Below, in pieces: positions 9,164-21,892 of a stretch of DNA of 64,000 nucleotides. The translations under genes were made by a program, and so were the position numbers. Below the pieces are notes generated by a model. It made no database searches. It saw only the letters and a program-made list of their open reading frames with translations, and had not been told where the DNA came from. This stretch comes from Lithodes maja (lineage: Eukaryota; Arthropoda; Malacostraca; Decapoda; Lithodidae). The stretch covers positions 1 through 64,000 of the forward strand of contig JBAKBP010003203.1 in assembly GCA_037953745.1 (NCBI GenBank). The letters are read 5' to 3'. Each line of letters begins with the position of its first letter. The first letter of the stretch is position 1.

Positions 9164-12100
9164 TTAGATAAAAGAACACAATTATTTACACCTCATTGTT
9201 TTATCACGGAAATCAGTGAAGAATGTGGGTTTATAACACTGAACTTTGCCTTCCGTTTCTGTGTGTGCGTGTGTGTGTGTGCTAATTAATCTACAAATAG
9301 TGTAGCGTGAAAATTGATAGATATTAACCTCAGTGAGAGAGAGAGAGAACACCTTCTAATTATGATACAAACAAATAATGATAGCAATATTGTCATATGT
9401 AAAGCCCAGCGTGTGCGAGTACTGTGTCTGTGTGCCCTGGCGCAGGCGGTGGCACCTGCCTAGACGCCACGGGTCTCTGCTAGACACGACCACACACACG
9501 GGCTTGGGACGGGAGTGCAAACTAGACAGGTGCCACGTACCTAATAATGTCGCAAAACTTAGTTGGGCTACTAAAATGCCCCAGAACGAGAAGCCCACCA
9601 CAGAAGCCACGAACGAACACCACACAGAAACACCAAAGGAAAGGTCCACAGAACGAAAGGACCAGCTGACCGAGCCAGCCATTTCAGACAGGCCCATGCC
9701 CGCAGGGCTAAGCAGCTCCAGACCGCACCCATTTACCTTTTCTAAACTGACCATTTTCCACACCTCACGTACACTAACCCCCTCGTGTCCTACACTCCTA
9801 ACTACAAAGATGATGAACAGGAATATACATTCATATGAAAAACACCCATGCCCTGTCCCGACGTTGAGCCAATGCCAACACATCAGACAGCCATAATTAT
9901 ATCTATGTATGTTCTTACATCCGAGAAGTAGATGTTATATATTTTAGAAGTTAAAACACCCACGCTTGTCCCTAGACCTCGTATATCATTTCCCATGACG
10001 AGTATAGATATATGTAACCCGTGCTCAGTCGCCCCTTGCATGGTTCCTCTAGTAACTAAGTCTATAATATTAACTGCCACCAGCATTGATACGACATAGC
10101 GGCACTGTCCTTGTGTCGTATTGTGCCAAGTACAGATCAACCAGGTTTCATCACCTTATTAGGACGACGACTATAATGTCATCGTTCATCGATGTATGCA
10201 ATCCTTAGTTTAAGTATTAATATTAACATTCCCTAACATCTTGTCTTGCCAGACTAAGCTTCTGAAGACCCATCGCCCCATAAATCTATGTATTCAATCC
10301 TTAGGTTAAGTATTTTTATCCGCCACTGTGTTCACCTTTTTCCATTTACTTTTCCACAATTGTCATACGTCTTCCCCTTGCCTCCTTCGTATCCACAGTC
10401 CACACTACGCCAATTTACTTCATGTCATACACCTCTTACCCCAACCAGAGATTGTATAAGATAACCTGGTTACCAGTATCTGTCATAAGTACCCCGAAAC
10501 AATAACTAAGTACCCCTACGAACTGCCGCTGTTGTTGGTATATTTATATTAATAGAAAACGCAGTTCCCAGGGCCAACTAATAGTATCCATAACCCCTCG
10601 GACTGATCACATAACTCTATCTTTTCCAGACTCATATACCACCCCATAGTTGCATTCCCCGGTAGCATTTGGCTAACGTATTCTACTGCCTTTTCAAACT
10701 TCCATATTAATTGTAGCCTAATGCCACCCCCACGCCCAGGGACCTTAGGGGCAAAATTTCCCTGTAGCCCTTGAACTCCACCCCCCCCCCCCCCCTCTCA
10801 TTAAGACACCCGCACTTCTCGACTCTTGTCCGACCTAGCCTCTCTCTCATACCTCTTGAAGATCCTTGAATTGTCCGTTGCTAACGCTCTCCAACCTTTT
10901 ATATATATACTCCTATCCAGCCTACCTTCACTTAGTAGGCCAGAACAACATTAGAACTTTACTAGCCCCTTGCATGCCATCTATTCTCTTACAACCCATT
11001 CACAACCCTGCACCCAATGGTCGTCGGTGCGAGGCTAGCCGCCTCGCCAGTAACTAACTTCTATTGCCATACTTCCAGATAAATGTGGCAGAGTTAGCAA
11101 CCCCGTCTCCACCACATCCAGCAAACCCTACAATTAACAACCAGCCGAGTAAAACCAGCTAGCTAAGGCATCTTCGGTTTTGGTATTAAGGACACCCACA
11201 TCTGTCTCATACACAGAGGGTTATTACAAACACTGGTGATATGGCAAGCCCCTAGCCACAGCCGCCGGACGACTATCACAGAGAGAGGGCGCCCAGCTCC
11301 CCCTTTTTGCCCACCCGAGGAGGGAGACCCCCACCCCCGCGGAGGTATACCTGGCCCCTGTTTTGACTTCCGAGTCATTGCCAGGTAGCACAGGAATTCT
11401 TCCTATCAATGAACTAACCATGCATGACTAACACCTTTACTAACCTCTATTAACTCACAATAAACCATTTACCTTTCTTGCATGCTCTGATCACTAAATT
11501 AGCACCTCAGCTATACCATAGAATGAAGATTGAACAATCTAGAGACGCTCCTATCACAGCTGTCCCCATCCTCCTCGCAAAGTAGATCCAGTCTCTCTCC
11601 CCTAAATACTTCCAGTATAGCCAAAATAGTACCTCTTACTAAGGCTCAGTTATATGAAAATATAAAGGCTTCCTATAGCCATGTGCCACAACAGTAAATA
11701 CCATCTTACCTAGTCCCCATATCTATTGAGAGCTCAAATAAGTCCATAAGACTCGAGATCCCTACTGTCTACAGGGCCCAGAACCGAGCCTATAAATCTA
11801 GCTCCCGCCCCCAGTCAAATCAGCTGAAAGCTAGACACCAACCAGGGGTCACTACCCTGCAGTTAACTTCTAGCTCTGCCCTTGTGTTGTTCCGGAGTGA
11901 GATTCCAGAGCCGGCAGACTCCGTGGCAGATTTGGATAGAAGGACCTGCCCACGTATTTGAGAACTTCACACATATGGGCCCCCTGGACGGCCGCGGAAC
12001 CAGTCGTTAGCCCCCAACATCATGGACGCAAGATAACCAGGACCAGACCCATCAGATACTACCCAAGATTCCCTTTAGCAGTACTACATATTACTGTGCT

Positions 12101-12865
12101 GTTTAAAGATTCACTAATTAATATTTCTACGAAGTGGCTATCTCTTTGCCCCAGTATAATTCATATAACCATTCAATTAGGAAGTGCTAAGCGTATCAGT
12201 GTTCATTATTTAACAGGCGATACTAACTCTCGTAATCAACCATATGCCCAGATATTATTACCTAGAAGGAAACCCTAGTGATATCTGAAGGTTCGCCCAC
12301 TGATTTGCATTCTATGTATTTCTGAGACAAGAATATAAAACTTAGATCAGTACCCCTTGAGGTTACTAGAATTCCCGTGCTCTAAAATACGCGTGTCTAA
12401 TCTAGTCTGTGAACTACTACTTGTGCACCAGAGCTACCAGTAAGAAATCTAACAGTGAATATGATTCTATAAGTAACATTGATGGTCTTCGGTATATAAA
12501 CCTGTTAAATCAAAGCCAGTGATCAGAAGATTAATACCTGAACGTTGGAAGTGGGAGACTAGGCTCCATCCAGATCCACTTATGCTAGTGTTGTTCAATT
12601 CTATTATATTGTCTTACACCAGTATTCTGCAGTGGTATATCAATAAACGTGATCGTGTAACTTACTACCATGTGTTTCTTTGTGTTCTCTATTCCTTATA
12701 TCTTGTATTGTGCATGCAGCCTTATATACCCAGTCAATTAGAACTCACATTACCCAAGTTAAACCTGTAGAAGAACAGGGCATAACAGCTACTGTACATG
12801 AAACCTGATATTCCAGTCTTGAAGAACTCACCCCAATCAATCGTTAATCCTGTATAAAATCAGGG
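9164..12865. other. Anonymous non-coding stretch
   Basis: No convincing protein or RNA gene. It holds a GT-rich tract near 9261-9285, a GA run near 9335-9350, a C15 homopolymer (10781-10795), two related short segments near 10185 and 10280, and, near 12639-12787, an AATAAA followed by a T/G-rich segment ending CAGGGCATAACA. That last part resembles the polyadenylation region and edge of an old LTR; a near-duplicate of the edge is at 12850-12871. No partner LTR or target duplication was found. Confidence 0.5.
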
Positions 12866-13043
12866 CATAACAATAACTATAATAAAATGTGAACCAGTCA
12901 TAGATAGACATGGAGATTACAAAACACATCATTTATTACTGTTTTCATTGGCAATAATTTCTAAAGGACGGCACTTCAAGAAACCCCGGAAGGCACAAAA
13001 GCTAAAATTGACAATCCATGTCCTCCCCGCATTCAACAGCAAG

Positions 13044-13531
13044 TTAACCCTTAAATGTCGGCGAGCAACATAAGTCGAGTTAAATAAAGCTGGACTATGT
13101 GGCGGTGCTCGACATATATCGTGTGGCAATTTCAGCACGTAATGTGGCTGAGAGAGAGAGACAAGTGGTGGCAGGAGAGTAGCGAGCGTATGACTGCTCC
13201 AGACCACCGCGGCGAACCTACTGACACGAATCCCACCTCCTCCCTCCCTCTCTCACTCGCTATATACGGAATTGTATGGGGAAAGTGCCTAATTACATGC
13301 TTTTTGCACTCGCGTTGCACGGTTATTGCAAGAAAACTAGCCATCATAAAAGGATCGTTATGGTGTCATTCGAAAGCTCTGTTTATGCCCTTTCAGGGAT
13401 AGATACTTGTTTTACGTTCTGGGTCTTATTTAGGCATGAAAATGATCACGTAAACAGCCCTATTTTGGCTAAAAACACCCCGCTGGGCGGTACATATAAA
13501 TAAACCGCATAGGCCGCTCGTAAGGTGTTAA
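13044..13531. mobile_element. TTAA miniature element, family A copy 1
   Basis: 488 bp between two TTAA sites. The inverted partner in the other palindrome arm (near 37480) reads straight through (GCAAG-ATAA-AGAGA), so this is an insertion. It shares the internal GCATGAAAATGA and GGGCGG-type motifs with the copies at 14178, 33916 and 34948. Non-coding; it depends on a piggyBac-type transposase. Confidence 0.8.
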
Positions 13532-13930
13532 AGAGAGAAAGGAAAGAGAACGAGCGACCCAGGATCCCCTCAATACTTTGCAAGCTTTGGTTTACTTCAG
13601 GATCAAAGAATGTACCAGTGGGCGGAACCAGTGCTCTGTCAGTCAGTCAGTCACGGGCCAGGACCTTCTCTTTCTCTACCTCGCAAACTTTGACTTTTTC
13701 CAGGATCATAATGTATAATGAACTACACACAAACCGTGATTTGCATACCTATAAAACGAGACATACAGATACACTTATAGCACCCAGATTTTCGAAGCAC
13801 AAGTCGAAAAACTTAATTCTCTACCAAGGTATATCTATTGGGAATAAAATACTTAATAATCAAGGGACTGAAATTCTCATAAAGTGGCTCCAGTCCTGTC
13901 GTTATTCTTGACTACAATGTGCAGGCTTAA
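13532..13930. other. Palindrome-arm sequence without a supported gene
   Basis: An open frame (13525-13911) exists here. Its inverted counterpart at 36815-37500 shares the frame only in part and joins there to a LINE reverse-transcriptase C-terminus that is deleted in this arm. I read it as non-coding transposon debris. Confidence 0.5.
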
Positions 13931-14177
13931 TATTTCAATAGGGTTGATAGCCTTTGAAGTCCTATTTGAACTAACTAAACCTAATACTATGTATCTGAAT
14001 GTTTCCTTAGCAAAATTCAAAGATAACTTGAAGAAGACTCTAATGTCAAACTATTAATTAGAACTCGAAGATGATGTGATATACACTGTATATATATTTT
14101 GATTTCTAGTCATAGTTGGAACTTGCTATTTGTTCACTGACACCTGGTTTGTAACCCAGTACTATTCAATAACTAGT

Positions 14178-14664
14178 TTAACCCTTCTTTGGCAGCGCCC
14201 GGCTATTGTCGAGTGAAATAAATGTGGCCTATGTGGCGGGTCACGGCTATTGTCGAGTGCAATTTTGAGCATGTAATGTGCTCTGAGAGAGAGCGGAGCG
14301 GTGGGAGGAGCGTAGGTTCCCTCATGACCGCTCGCCACGGTGGCCGTGGAGCTACTGAGATGTACTCCTTTGTACTCCACCCTCTCTCACTCGTTTCACA
14401 CGTAATAATGTAAGAAAATTACCGTATTTTACCGATTTTGCCCTTCGGTTGCACGATCGTTGCAAGACAACCAGTGATCGTAGAAGGATGGTTCTGGTGT
14501 CATTGGAAAGCTGAATTAACGCCCTTTCAGGGATACATACTTGTATTACGCTCTGGCTCTTGTTTATGCATGAAAACGAGCATGGAAACAAGCTCGTTTA
14601 CGGTAAAACCCCCCGCTGGGCGGCACAGTCAAATATACTCCACCACCCACTCTTTGAGTGTTAA
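14178..14664. mobile_element. TTAA miniature element, family A copy 2
   Basis: 487 bp, TTAA at both ends (ACTAGT-TTAA-CCCTTCTTTGG ... TTTGAGTG-TTAA). The opposite arm at about 36312-36325 holds the empty site with a single TTAA next to ACTAGT, which confirms precise insertion with TTAA duplication. Confidence 0.88.
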
Positions 14665-15000
14665 ATCATATATATAATATTGTTGCTATTGTTACTAGTA
14701 TTACTTATCCAACTATTGTTATTATAACTATTATATTTAAGGACATTTCTATTGTTATTCATGCTAATGGTAATCATTAGTGGAATTATTATTGCTATTA
14801 TTATCATATACATTTGTATTACAGTATTACTATTTCTTATATAGTATTTATCTTAAATATTGTAATTTTGTATATCTGTCTGCCTTCTTTGGTTTAGTTT
14901 CCTATATAAGTTTCCCTTAAAACATTTTAGCTTAATTGGGTCCATTACTGTGGACAGTCAAGTATTGAAAAAAATATAGTATACAGTATAACAAAATATG

Positions 15001-15006
<6 letters not shown>

Positions 15007-15049
<43 letters not shown>

Positions 15050-15083
15050 TGTATATATATACTGTATATATATATATATATAT
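15007..15083. repeat. (TA)n microsatellite
   Basis: An uninterrupted TA tract with two CTG interruptions. The mirrored arm has a TA tract at 34629-34682. The solo LTR at 15084 is inserted in its end. Confidence 0.95.
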
Positions 15084-16489
15084 TGTTACGAGGGGACCCG
15101 GGGCAACCAGACGCTCTAATAGCCTAGCCCACAGCACCGTATTACCCTGCAACAGACACGCTCTTAATATCTGACTCAAACACCAAGACACGCAGGTTCT
15201 CTAGGAAAAATGGTTATAACTTCTAAGGTTATTCTATACTGCACCAACATTACCTAACCATACCACTACTAGACTCCCAGAACACTCTACAGTATATCAT
15301 ACCCAATCGCTTAGGAATTGAGAACAATACAGAGCAATAACCCATGGAAAGTCCTGTGCAATAAACCTCTGTGCCAAGCCTATTATCCCTAACCTATGTC
15401 CTAATAATACACCGAGTGGCTCTCTTCAGCACAGCTCGGCAGTGGTGTTGTAAGGGGTAAACAACTTTAATGACTTAACCCTTACAACAATATCTGGAGT
15501 TAGCTCAATACAACCCGAGTGCAATGGGAACAACCTCACCTAGTAACAGGCTCCACCCCTAGTCCCTAACTGCACCAGATGTATTGTTGCTAAAACTACA
15601 CAAGGCCCAAGGGTTGGTATCTTAGTAGGTTAGAAATTGGCTGCCACCCCCTAAAGGGTAAACTAAGGCCCGAGTTAGAGTATGCTGTGCGGTGGAAGGA
15701 AAAAGGCAGTAGCCTATTATGACACTGCAAGTCTACACACACACCCAACAACCCCGTTCCTCAAAGGCCTACCAAAACTAAGTAAACAGGCCAACCCACA
15801 AACCACTATAGATACCAACCATGAATAATATTCACACATAAATATACTGCAGCAGAATAATAGAACACAACATGGAATAATAAAAAGAAGCTTATATTTT
15901 AGATTGCCAAAGAAGGAATGAATGCAGTAATTAAGATTAAACTAAAGAAGTTAAAACAAAACAATATGCTCAATATGACTACAGCCCCTGCTATGCTCCA
16001 ATCAAATAAAGAACGAAAAGAAATATGTGGTATTCAAGGGAAAACACAAAGCAAGCCGAACCAACACCAGACAGAGATGTTGTCCGAACGAGAGCCAGGA
16101 CTAGAGTGATGGGGGGACCGTGGGAAATTTTACTCGAGGGTCCCCCTGCCGCGAGAAGTGAGAGCTCCAAGCGTCACTAGATTGCATAATTACACTAGGC
16201 ACCCGTGCTCTCATTAACAACAAAAGTAATCAAATTAATATGTCATCATTGTGAACTCATGATAAACTGCATCAATCACACAAGGGCCAAACAACTAAAG
16301 TAACACTTATTCAATCACTCTCATGGTAACAACACAAGGGTAACAGTTGGCAACTGCCAACACTCGAGACAGCAGAGGAAAGGTGTCTAGCAACCTAGCC
16401 TCACGCCAGGCCCCCGCCATACAGGCCTAGTACTTGTAACTCACTCACAAATGATGTACTGTAGGCAACAAACTCATTTGGGAGTGACA
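15084..16489 (-). mobile_element. Solo LTR, 1406 bp
   Basis: On the plus strand it starts TGTTACGAGGGG and ends GGGAGTGACA, so on the minus strand it is TGTCACT...CGTAACA. It is flanked by atat (15080-15083) and atat (16490-16493). In the opposite arm the flanks meet directly in a TA tract followed by ATGCTTTGGTGC (near 34625). No internal coding region is present, so this is the product of LTR-LTR recombination. The terminal bases resemble those of the Gmr1-like LTR (TGTGACG...CGTAACA), but the interior does not obviously match. Confidence 0.82.
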
Positions 16490-16689
16490 ATATGCTTTGC
16501 TTTGGTGCTAGAGTATATTGCACTTTTTGTTCCTATTTCCTGTTTGTATCAATAAACCATATTTCGTGTACATTCTTTGTGTTTCTTGTTCTCCAGCCAA
16601 GCACCCCTAATTTAGCTTCTAATAATATTAGCACTTAATTTTCATTCTCGCTGAATACGACCTAAGTTTAGGACTTCACACTAATCTAA

Positions 16690-17100
16690 TATAATAATCC
16701 CACCCCAAACACCAAACACCTATACCAATTAAATTAATTAAAGCATGTGATCCTCCCGGGATTCGAACCTGGGTTAGCACATACAGATGTTAAACACTCT
16801 AACCATTACACCATCAACACAGTTAAAGGTTAAGTGCATGACTACAATGTAACTGTATATCCATTTATCGAATACTGGACATCAATTTAATCATGTACTC
16901 AGACTCAACTGCACACTGAATAGCGTAATGTTTAGTGAAAGGAAAGACAATGTTATGGGACACAGATTTCTAAGGACTGACCTCGCCATGAAATGTTCCT
17001 GAACCTAGAGGAATAATCTAATTTATTTATTTCACTCCCAACACCAAACACCTCCCAATGAAATTAATGAAAGCATGTGATCCTCCCAGAGTTGTCAGGC
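16690..17100 (-). repeat. Tandem tRNA-related repeat units (inverted copy)
   Basis: On the minus strand (16820 down to 16748) there is an A-box-like TGGTGTAATGGTTAG and a B-box GGTTCGAATCC, the internal RNA polymerase III promoter pattern. The following tail (CATGCTTT-AATTAATTTAATTGG...) is about 330 bp long before a second, damaged B-box end at about 17085. The acceptor ends do not pair, so this is a tRNA-derived repeat and not a tRNA gene. The mirrored copy is at 32600-33915. Confidence 0.65.
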
Positions 17101-18081
17101 CTTGCGTGAACTAACGAATATCACAATCACGAACGTTTCACCCTGTTTACCATATTGATACAGGGAAAACGGTCAATGTGAAAGAAGCCACACAACTGTC
17201 GTCAACAACCTCAGACAACTACTGTAGTAACTCGAGACCAATTTTCAAATTTTCAAATCCCAAGAGTTTATTATCAGGTCCAAATCCCTCTATTGTGGTA
17301 GTAACCACAGTAGCTGTACTTATCACCAACTTCATATATTCAGGACCTAGAACAGGCCCAGAAACACTTAAAATCAGACTTGCACTAGCACAATCAGCCC
17401 AGCCAATTCAGAAATGTTGTCAGAGCCATCTTCGGGTACCTATGGTGAAACTATACCCAAGATATATGTACCAACATTTGATGCTCATAGTTTAATTGGT
17501 ATAAGTAATAAATAAATCTAAACTACACCAGTGAAATAAAGAACCCATGCATGGCACCTATTTGGAAAAACAAAAATATATATAGATGCACAAATCCACT
17601 GAGTTACTGGAAGGTACTGACTTCCCAGGGCATGTTCTGCCTTCCGCCCAATTCAGCCTCTTCGGGTCGAGTCATACCAACCCAGGAACCAGATATATTC
17701 CGACGTACATTTGTTCAATCTTTTACGTCAGAGAAAAACGACATAGAATAACTTCCCATTATGAACAAGCCTTTCAGACTGCCACCGTAAACCAGACATA
17801 ATCTGTGTTCTGCCTTCCGCCCACTTCAACATCTTACACATGTATTGTTTTGTAAGTAGTAGTTACTGGTAGTACGCATTCCTTGGCTCCTTCACACCTC
17901 GTAGTTCTATATCCTGTAGTAACAAAGATCGACCGTCTGTTTATTTGGACGCCATTTCAGTGTCGTAATTGCGTATCATAGGTATGATATATTGTTGTTG
18001 ATCATGTAGAATTTATATATAAAGATCAAATTATAAACCCGATACCAATAGCCTACAGTCTAATGTTTGTTATGGATGTAT
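17101..18081. other. Palindrome-arm sequence, no gene recognised
   Basis: Mirrors 26540-27460 and the stub at 32546-32610. It includes the uninterrupted target (GATAC on this strand at 17157-17161) into which the Mag-type element was inserted in the other arm. Short open frames here are not conserved between arms. Confidence 0.6.
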
Positions 18082-19899
18082 TGTGACGTTAACCACTCCG
18101 TTAGAACCGCATGGCTTGTCCTACGGTGACTCGCTAGGATTACCAGGGCAGTGGATGTGGCTACAGTTGATGTATTATTGTGTGCTTTATTTCATATGAA
18201 AGCTTGTGTCATGGGCAGTCCAGAAAGGCTCTTTGTTTTCGCCCATGTCAAGGCTTTATATATTTAATTGCAAAGTATATGTTTTATCATTAAGTAGTAA
18301 TGATAGGATTTGAGAGAGAGAGAGAGAGTAGAACAGAGTGAGAGGAGGCGCGCAGTGTTTTTTGCCATGCTTGATGATGTCACGGCTGGCTGGCCTCTTG
18401 GGGATTGGTTGGAGGAGTTTTTTACCATGCTTGGTGATGTCATGGTTGGTTGGCCTCTTTGGGATTGGCTGGAGGACTTGTTACCGCTTTGCTTACGCGG
18501 TGCGAGCTAGTGCTAGTATATAATACAGCTCTCTTGCCACTCTCTCCCTCAGATCTGGTTTCTAGAACGCATCCCTCTTATCCCTTTGATATCTGTTCCC
18601 CTCCCTGCACCTGAGAACCTTTTCCTCTGCCTACCTCTCTCATTTTCCATATCTTTCACCACCTTTTATTAATATTATACCCCCTCTGGTTAACTCTGCA
18701 TAATCAGCTTCATGCTGGCCAGTTGTATTGTGTGTTAAGGTCTTATATAACCCATGTATGTTTAGTTGTTAAGATAAGTTGATCACGAAGCATTGGTTGG
18801 CATTCATATTGTTCAGTACCGCTTCCTATAATTATTAGTGTTCTGCTGGATTAGATAATGCTAGACTAGGAGTCTGATACTATAAGGTATTGTTTCCGAT
18901 GGGTGCTGGCTTTAGTTAAAAGCTGCACGACATACCTGAGAACTGGAGTTGATTGGGTAAATTCTAGTCTGTGTGCCATTGAGAATAGAGCATGCACGAA
19001 TGAGGGCATTTTGCCTATACCATTCTGCACTGTTCTAAGCTCGGTTGTTTGTCTTTGAGGTACGCCAGGAGAACGCTTGATACTTCGGTATTAAGGTTTC
19101 TCAAGAGAGCTACCCTTCACTATAACGTAATATTTGACGCACAGAGTTGAGATTTGCACTAGGCTATGCGGCATGCCATACGCACCAGTATCTCGTATCA
19201 TTGACTCTAGCTAGACTTTATCAGTCATAGTAGACATTAAGTATATTAAACCAATTACTCTTATTATGCATACCCGTTTATGATTACACAAGCATTTCGC
19301 AGCCTAGTTTGATGTATTGAGACACAAACGACTTAGGCTCTTTTTGTTGATAGGAATACTGCATTGTCGTGGCGATTATTATTATTGTTGTAACGTTTAG
19401 GATATTCTTGGCTCCGACGGCATTATATATCCTGCCTTTTGTGTGCATAGCCTGCACGAGCATTGTTCCGCTGCCTGCCTTTTTGGGTTCCATTTCCGAT
19501 TCGAGCATCTTGATAGCATCTAACATTTAAAGAAGATTCCTTGTTGGTGTTGAAGGACTTTAGTGCACTTTCTTTCATGCAGGAGTGCCTGACATTTATT
19601 GATTAAAGTAACGCAAGCTGTAACTTCTCTTACCACCTTACTTTGCATACCATAACCAAGCACCTTCGGTTATAGGTAGTAATAGGCTGTTTTCACATAA
19701 CATTAAGCCTAGAGTAGACGCACATTTATTGAGAGTTTGATAACTTATTATTGCATATAGAACTCTGGAGAGTATTTGTGTTCTTTGTTCACTGGGAATA
19801 TACATCAGAGGTTGGATATAGCGCTTTCCGTTGTAGCATTTATGCCATTACTAGTCTAATGAATAAGAGCCCTGATATATTTAAACCTCAGTCGTAACA
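18082..19899 (+). mobile_element. Solo LTR, 1818 bp
   Basis: Begins TGTGACGTTAACC and ends CAGTCGTAACA, flanked by GTAT (18078-18081) and GTAT (19900-19903). The opposite arm near 26535 reads GGATGTATAATATTATGAG without interruption, which proves insertion with a 4-bp duplication. Length and terminal bases match the Gmr1-like LTR class at 6823-8614 (1792 bp, TGTGACG...CGTAACA), although the interiors do not visibly align. There is no coding sequence. An upstream tandem repeat and TATA box lie at 18357-18530. Confidence 0.85.
18357..18530 (+). promoter_or_regulatory. Putative LTR enhancer repeats and TATA box
   Basis: Two tandem units of about 60 bp (18358-18417 and 18418-18478), each with TGATGTCA (a CRE/ATF-like motif) and GGCCTCTT-GGGATTGG (an inverted CCAAT box). 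They are followed by AGTATATAATAC at about 18514-18525. The arrangement fits a U3 enhancer and core promoter; activity is inferred. Confidence 0.55.
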
Positions 19900-20819
19900 G
19901 TATATATTATGAGTGTAACACGCGAATAATGACTCCTGTGGCACCAATATGGCGGAAGTTGACCTATAGGATTTAGTCTCGTAGTCCCTCGTCCATGGGT
20001 CCAAACCTGAAGATGCAAGGGCCGCAAGGAAGGTTTACATTTTATGCTGACTAATATGAGACGATATTCTTAGCTTAGGATGTACAGTTGGTCAAAGTTC
20101 AAGGTGACCCACCCTCGCTCTGGGGCTCGCAGAATTAGCTGGCAATATTGGTGTAGTGGTGCAGGGATACCACTTGCCATTAATGTGTTACCTGTGTCTG
20201 TCCTGTATATTACTGCAAATTAGACTATGTAATGTTCACGTTGTGAAGACTAAATGCTCCTTCATTAAGCAGCCACCAATAAAACAGAAATATGTATTCT
20301 TATAAAATCGAGTAAAGTATGTTGTGGCAGCCAGCAGGTTTTAAATGCGTTGCCAATCAGTGGATACAATAAATTGAATATTTAAGCAATTCTACGAACT
20401 TTTGGTGAATGTTCGGGATCATACATAGCGATGTATGCATTTTTATTTGAGATAGGCTTACTTTCCCTTGTTTAGTATTTGTTATAACAATGATATAGCT
20501 GAAATCAGATCTACCAATCCCAATCTTTGTAAGACACACCTCCTTCCTACACCAGTATTGCCAGATAATTCTGCGAGCCCCAGAGCGAAGGTGGGTTAGC
20601 TGGCACTTTGACCAACTGTACCTCAAAGGTTTAGAAGGGTGAACACTATCTTAGTAATATCTTCTGACTCCCACAAGTTCTTTGTTAACTGAAAACATTA
20701 TCTAATGTTAGCCAATATTTAGGCAGGGAGGAGTCGTTGTAATGACGATTAAGCACCGTGATAAATGGGTCCAAACAAGGGATATACAAAGTACAGTCGT
20801 GGTCAAGAGTTTCTTCACA

Positions 20820-21055
20820 TTAACCCTTTCACGCACATATGAAGCAGAGGTTGCCAGATTCGCAATAAGAAATAGAGTTCTCTCACTCTTATAATTACCT
20901 CTCCAAAATTAATGTTCTGCCCACAGCTAACTCAAAGACAACTGCAGAGGTTGAAGTAACTAAACTAAAGGTTTTTAAAATACCCCTTATGGTAACAAAG
21001 GCTTTAAAGTATCCCTAATAGGCTCAAAATCGCGTCATATGTCGGAGAGGGTTAA
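20820..21055. mobile_element. TTAA miniature element shared by both palindrome arms
   Basis: TTAA-CCCTTTCACGCACATATG ... CATATGTCGGAGAGGG-TTAA, 236 bp. The mirrored copy (25700-25929) shows that it was present before the arms were duplicated. Confidence 0.75.
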
Positions 21056-21339
21056 CATAACCTCATTCTTTCAAATTTTTTCGCTACATTTTCATATTGT
21101 GGCTAACTTCCAACGATTTTATTTTGACAATTTCCGGTCACTTCAAACGAAACACCATTTCAACCAGTTGGTTTAAGGGGGATCAGGTAGTCGTTTTTTA
21201 TGGACCCCCTTCTCCCTCATGTTTAGCATATTAATGTTGAGATTTTAAGACATTCGTTACGTTAATTTTGGCGAATTTGAGACTTTCGCCTAATTTCTTT
21301 GTCAATATCAAGACCTATCGTGTCATTTAGGTGTCGATC

Positions 21340-21400
21340 TTTTCCTGGCGAGCGATAGCGAGCCTGTAATTTTATAAGAAACCGGCCTTCGGCCGGGATA
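21340..21400. other. Pair of strong hairpins
   Basis: GGCGAGCGATAGCGAGCC and, 20 bp on, CCGGCCTTCGGCCGG, which has a perfect stem and a TTCG tetraloop. The first is kept in the other arm (about 25390-25410), while the second is degraded there. No role is known. Confidence 0.6.
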
Positions 21401-21892
21401 TTTTTCTACCGAATATTGTACACATTTATCTTAAAAGGTTGTCTGGAGGGTGTTTTTTTTTAAGTTTGATGGAAGTCTAGCGAGGAAACTAAAAAATAAA
21501 TACATTAATAAATATATAGACTAAACAACAAGCACTACCCCCTTAAATCAGTGCCAACACGATGAGGGCCAATGAAACCAACGGCAACATAGACACCATA
21601 ACATGACCGAATGTTGGTGGATTTGACAATGGTTGAACGTATCGTGGGAATTATATCTTTTGGTTGAATTGTTCGATCATCCAACAGTAATTATAGTATG
21701 TACAATGTGTACAGTTGCTCACATACGTTCTGTTCTTCGTCGTGATCTATGTTGGAAAGTAAAATTAGTATGAATACATTGCGAGTGTGTATTTTTTTAA
21801 TGATTAGTTTACTAGCTAGATGAGTTACCACTGCATAGGTAACTACACTCATTATTCAATCATGTGCATTATATTTCTACGTATAAGACCCC

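Larger units (their letters stand above)
12866..21892 (+). repeat. Left arm of a giant imperfect palindrome
   Basis: This arm recurs in reverse complement at 23262-37606. Anchors seen by eye: 12866-14975 pairs with about 36020-37606; 16490-17500 with parts of 27110-34640; 17500-18081 and 19904-21892 with 23262-27110. Some blocks look about 97% identical (for example 19904-20030 against 26390-26530), others nearer 90%. Sequences present only in this arm are TTAA elements at 13044 and 14178 and solo LTRs at 15084 and 18082. The arm carries no intact gene. Confidence 0.88.

Noticed and set aside
9356..9896. Two overlapping 170-residue open frames on opposite strands
   Set aside because: Both are low-complexity in composition, have no recognisable motif, and each is the complement of the other.
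11163..11421. Proline/glycine-rich minus-strand frames
   Set aside because: Overlapping frames over a GC-rich patch; no domain and no neighbour supports them.
16748..16820. A tRNA gene (also at 33511-33585 and 33835-33910)
   Set aside because: A and B boxes are present but the acceptor and anticodon stems do not pair, and the unit repeats in tandem with a fixed tail.
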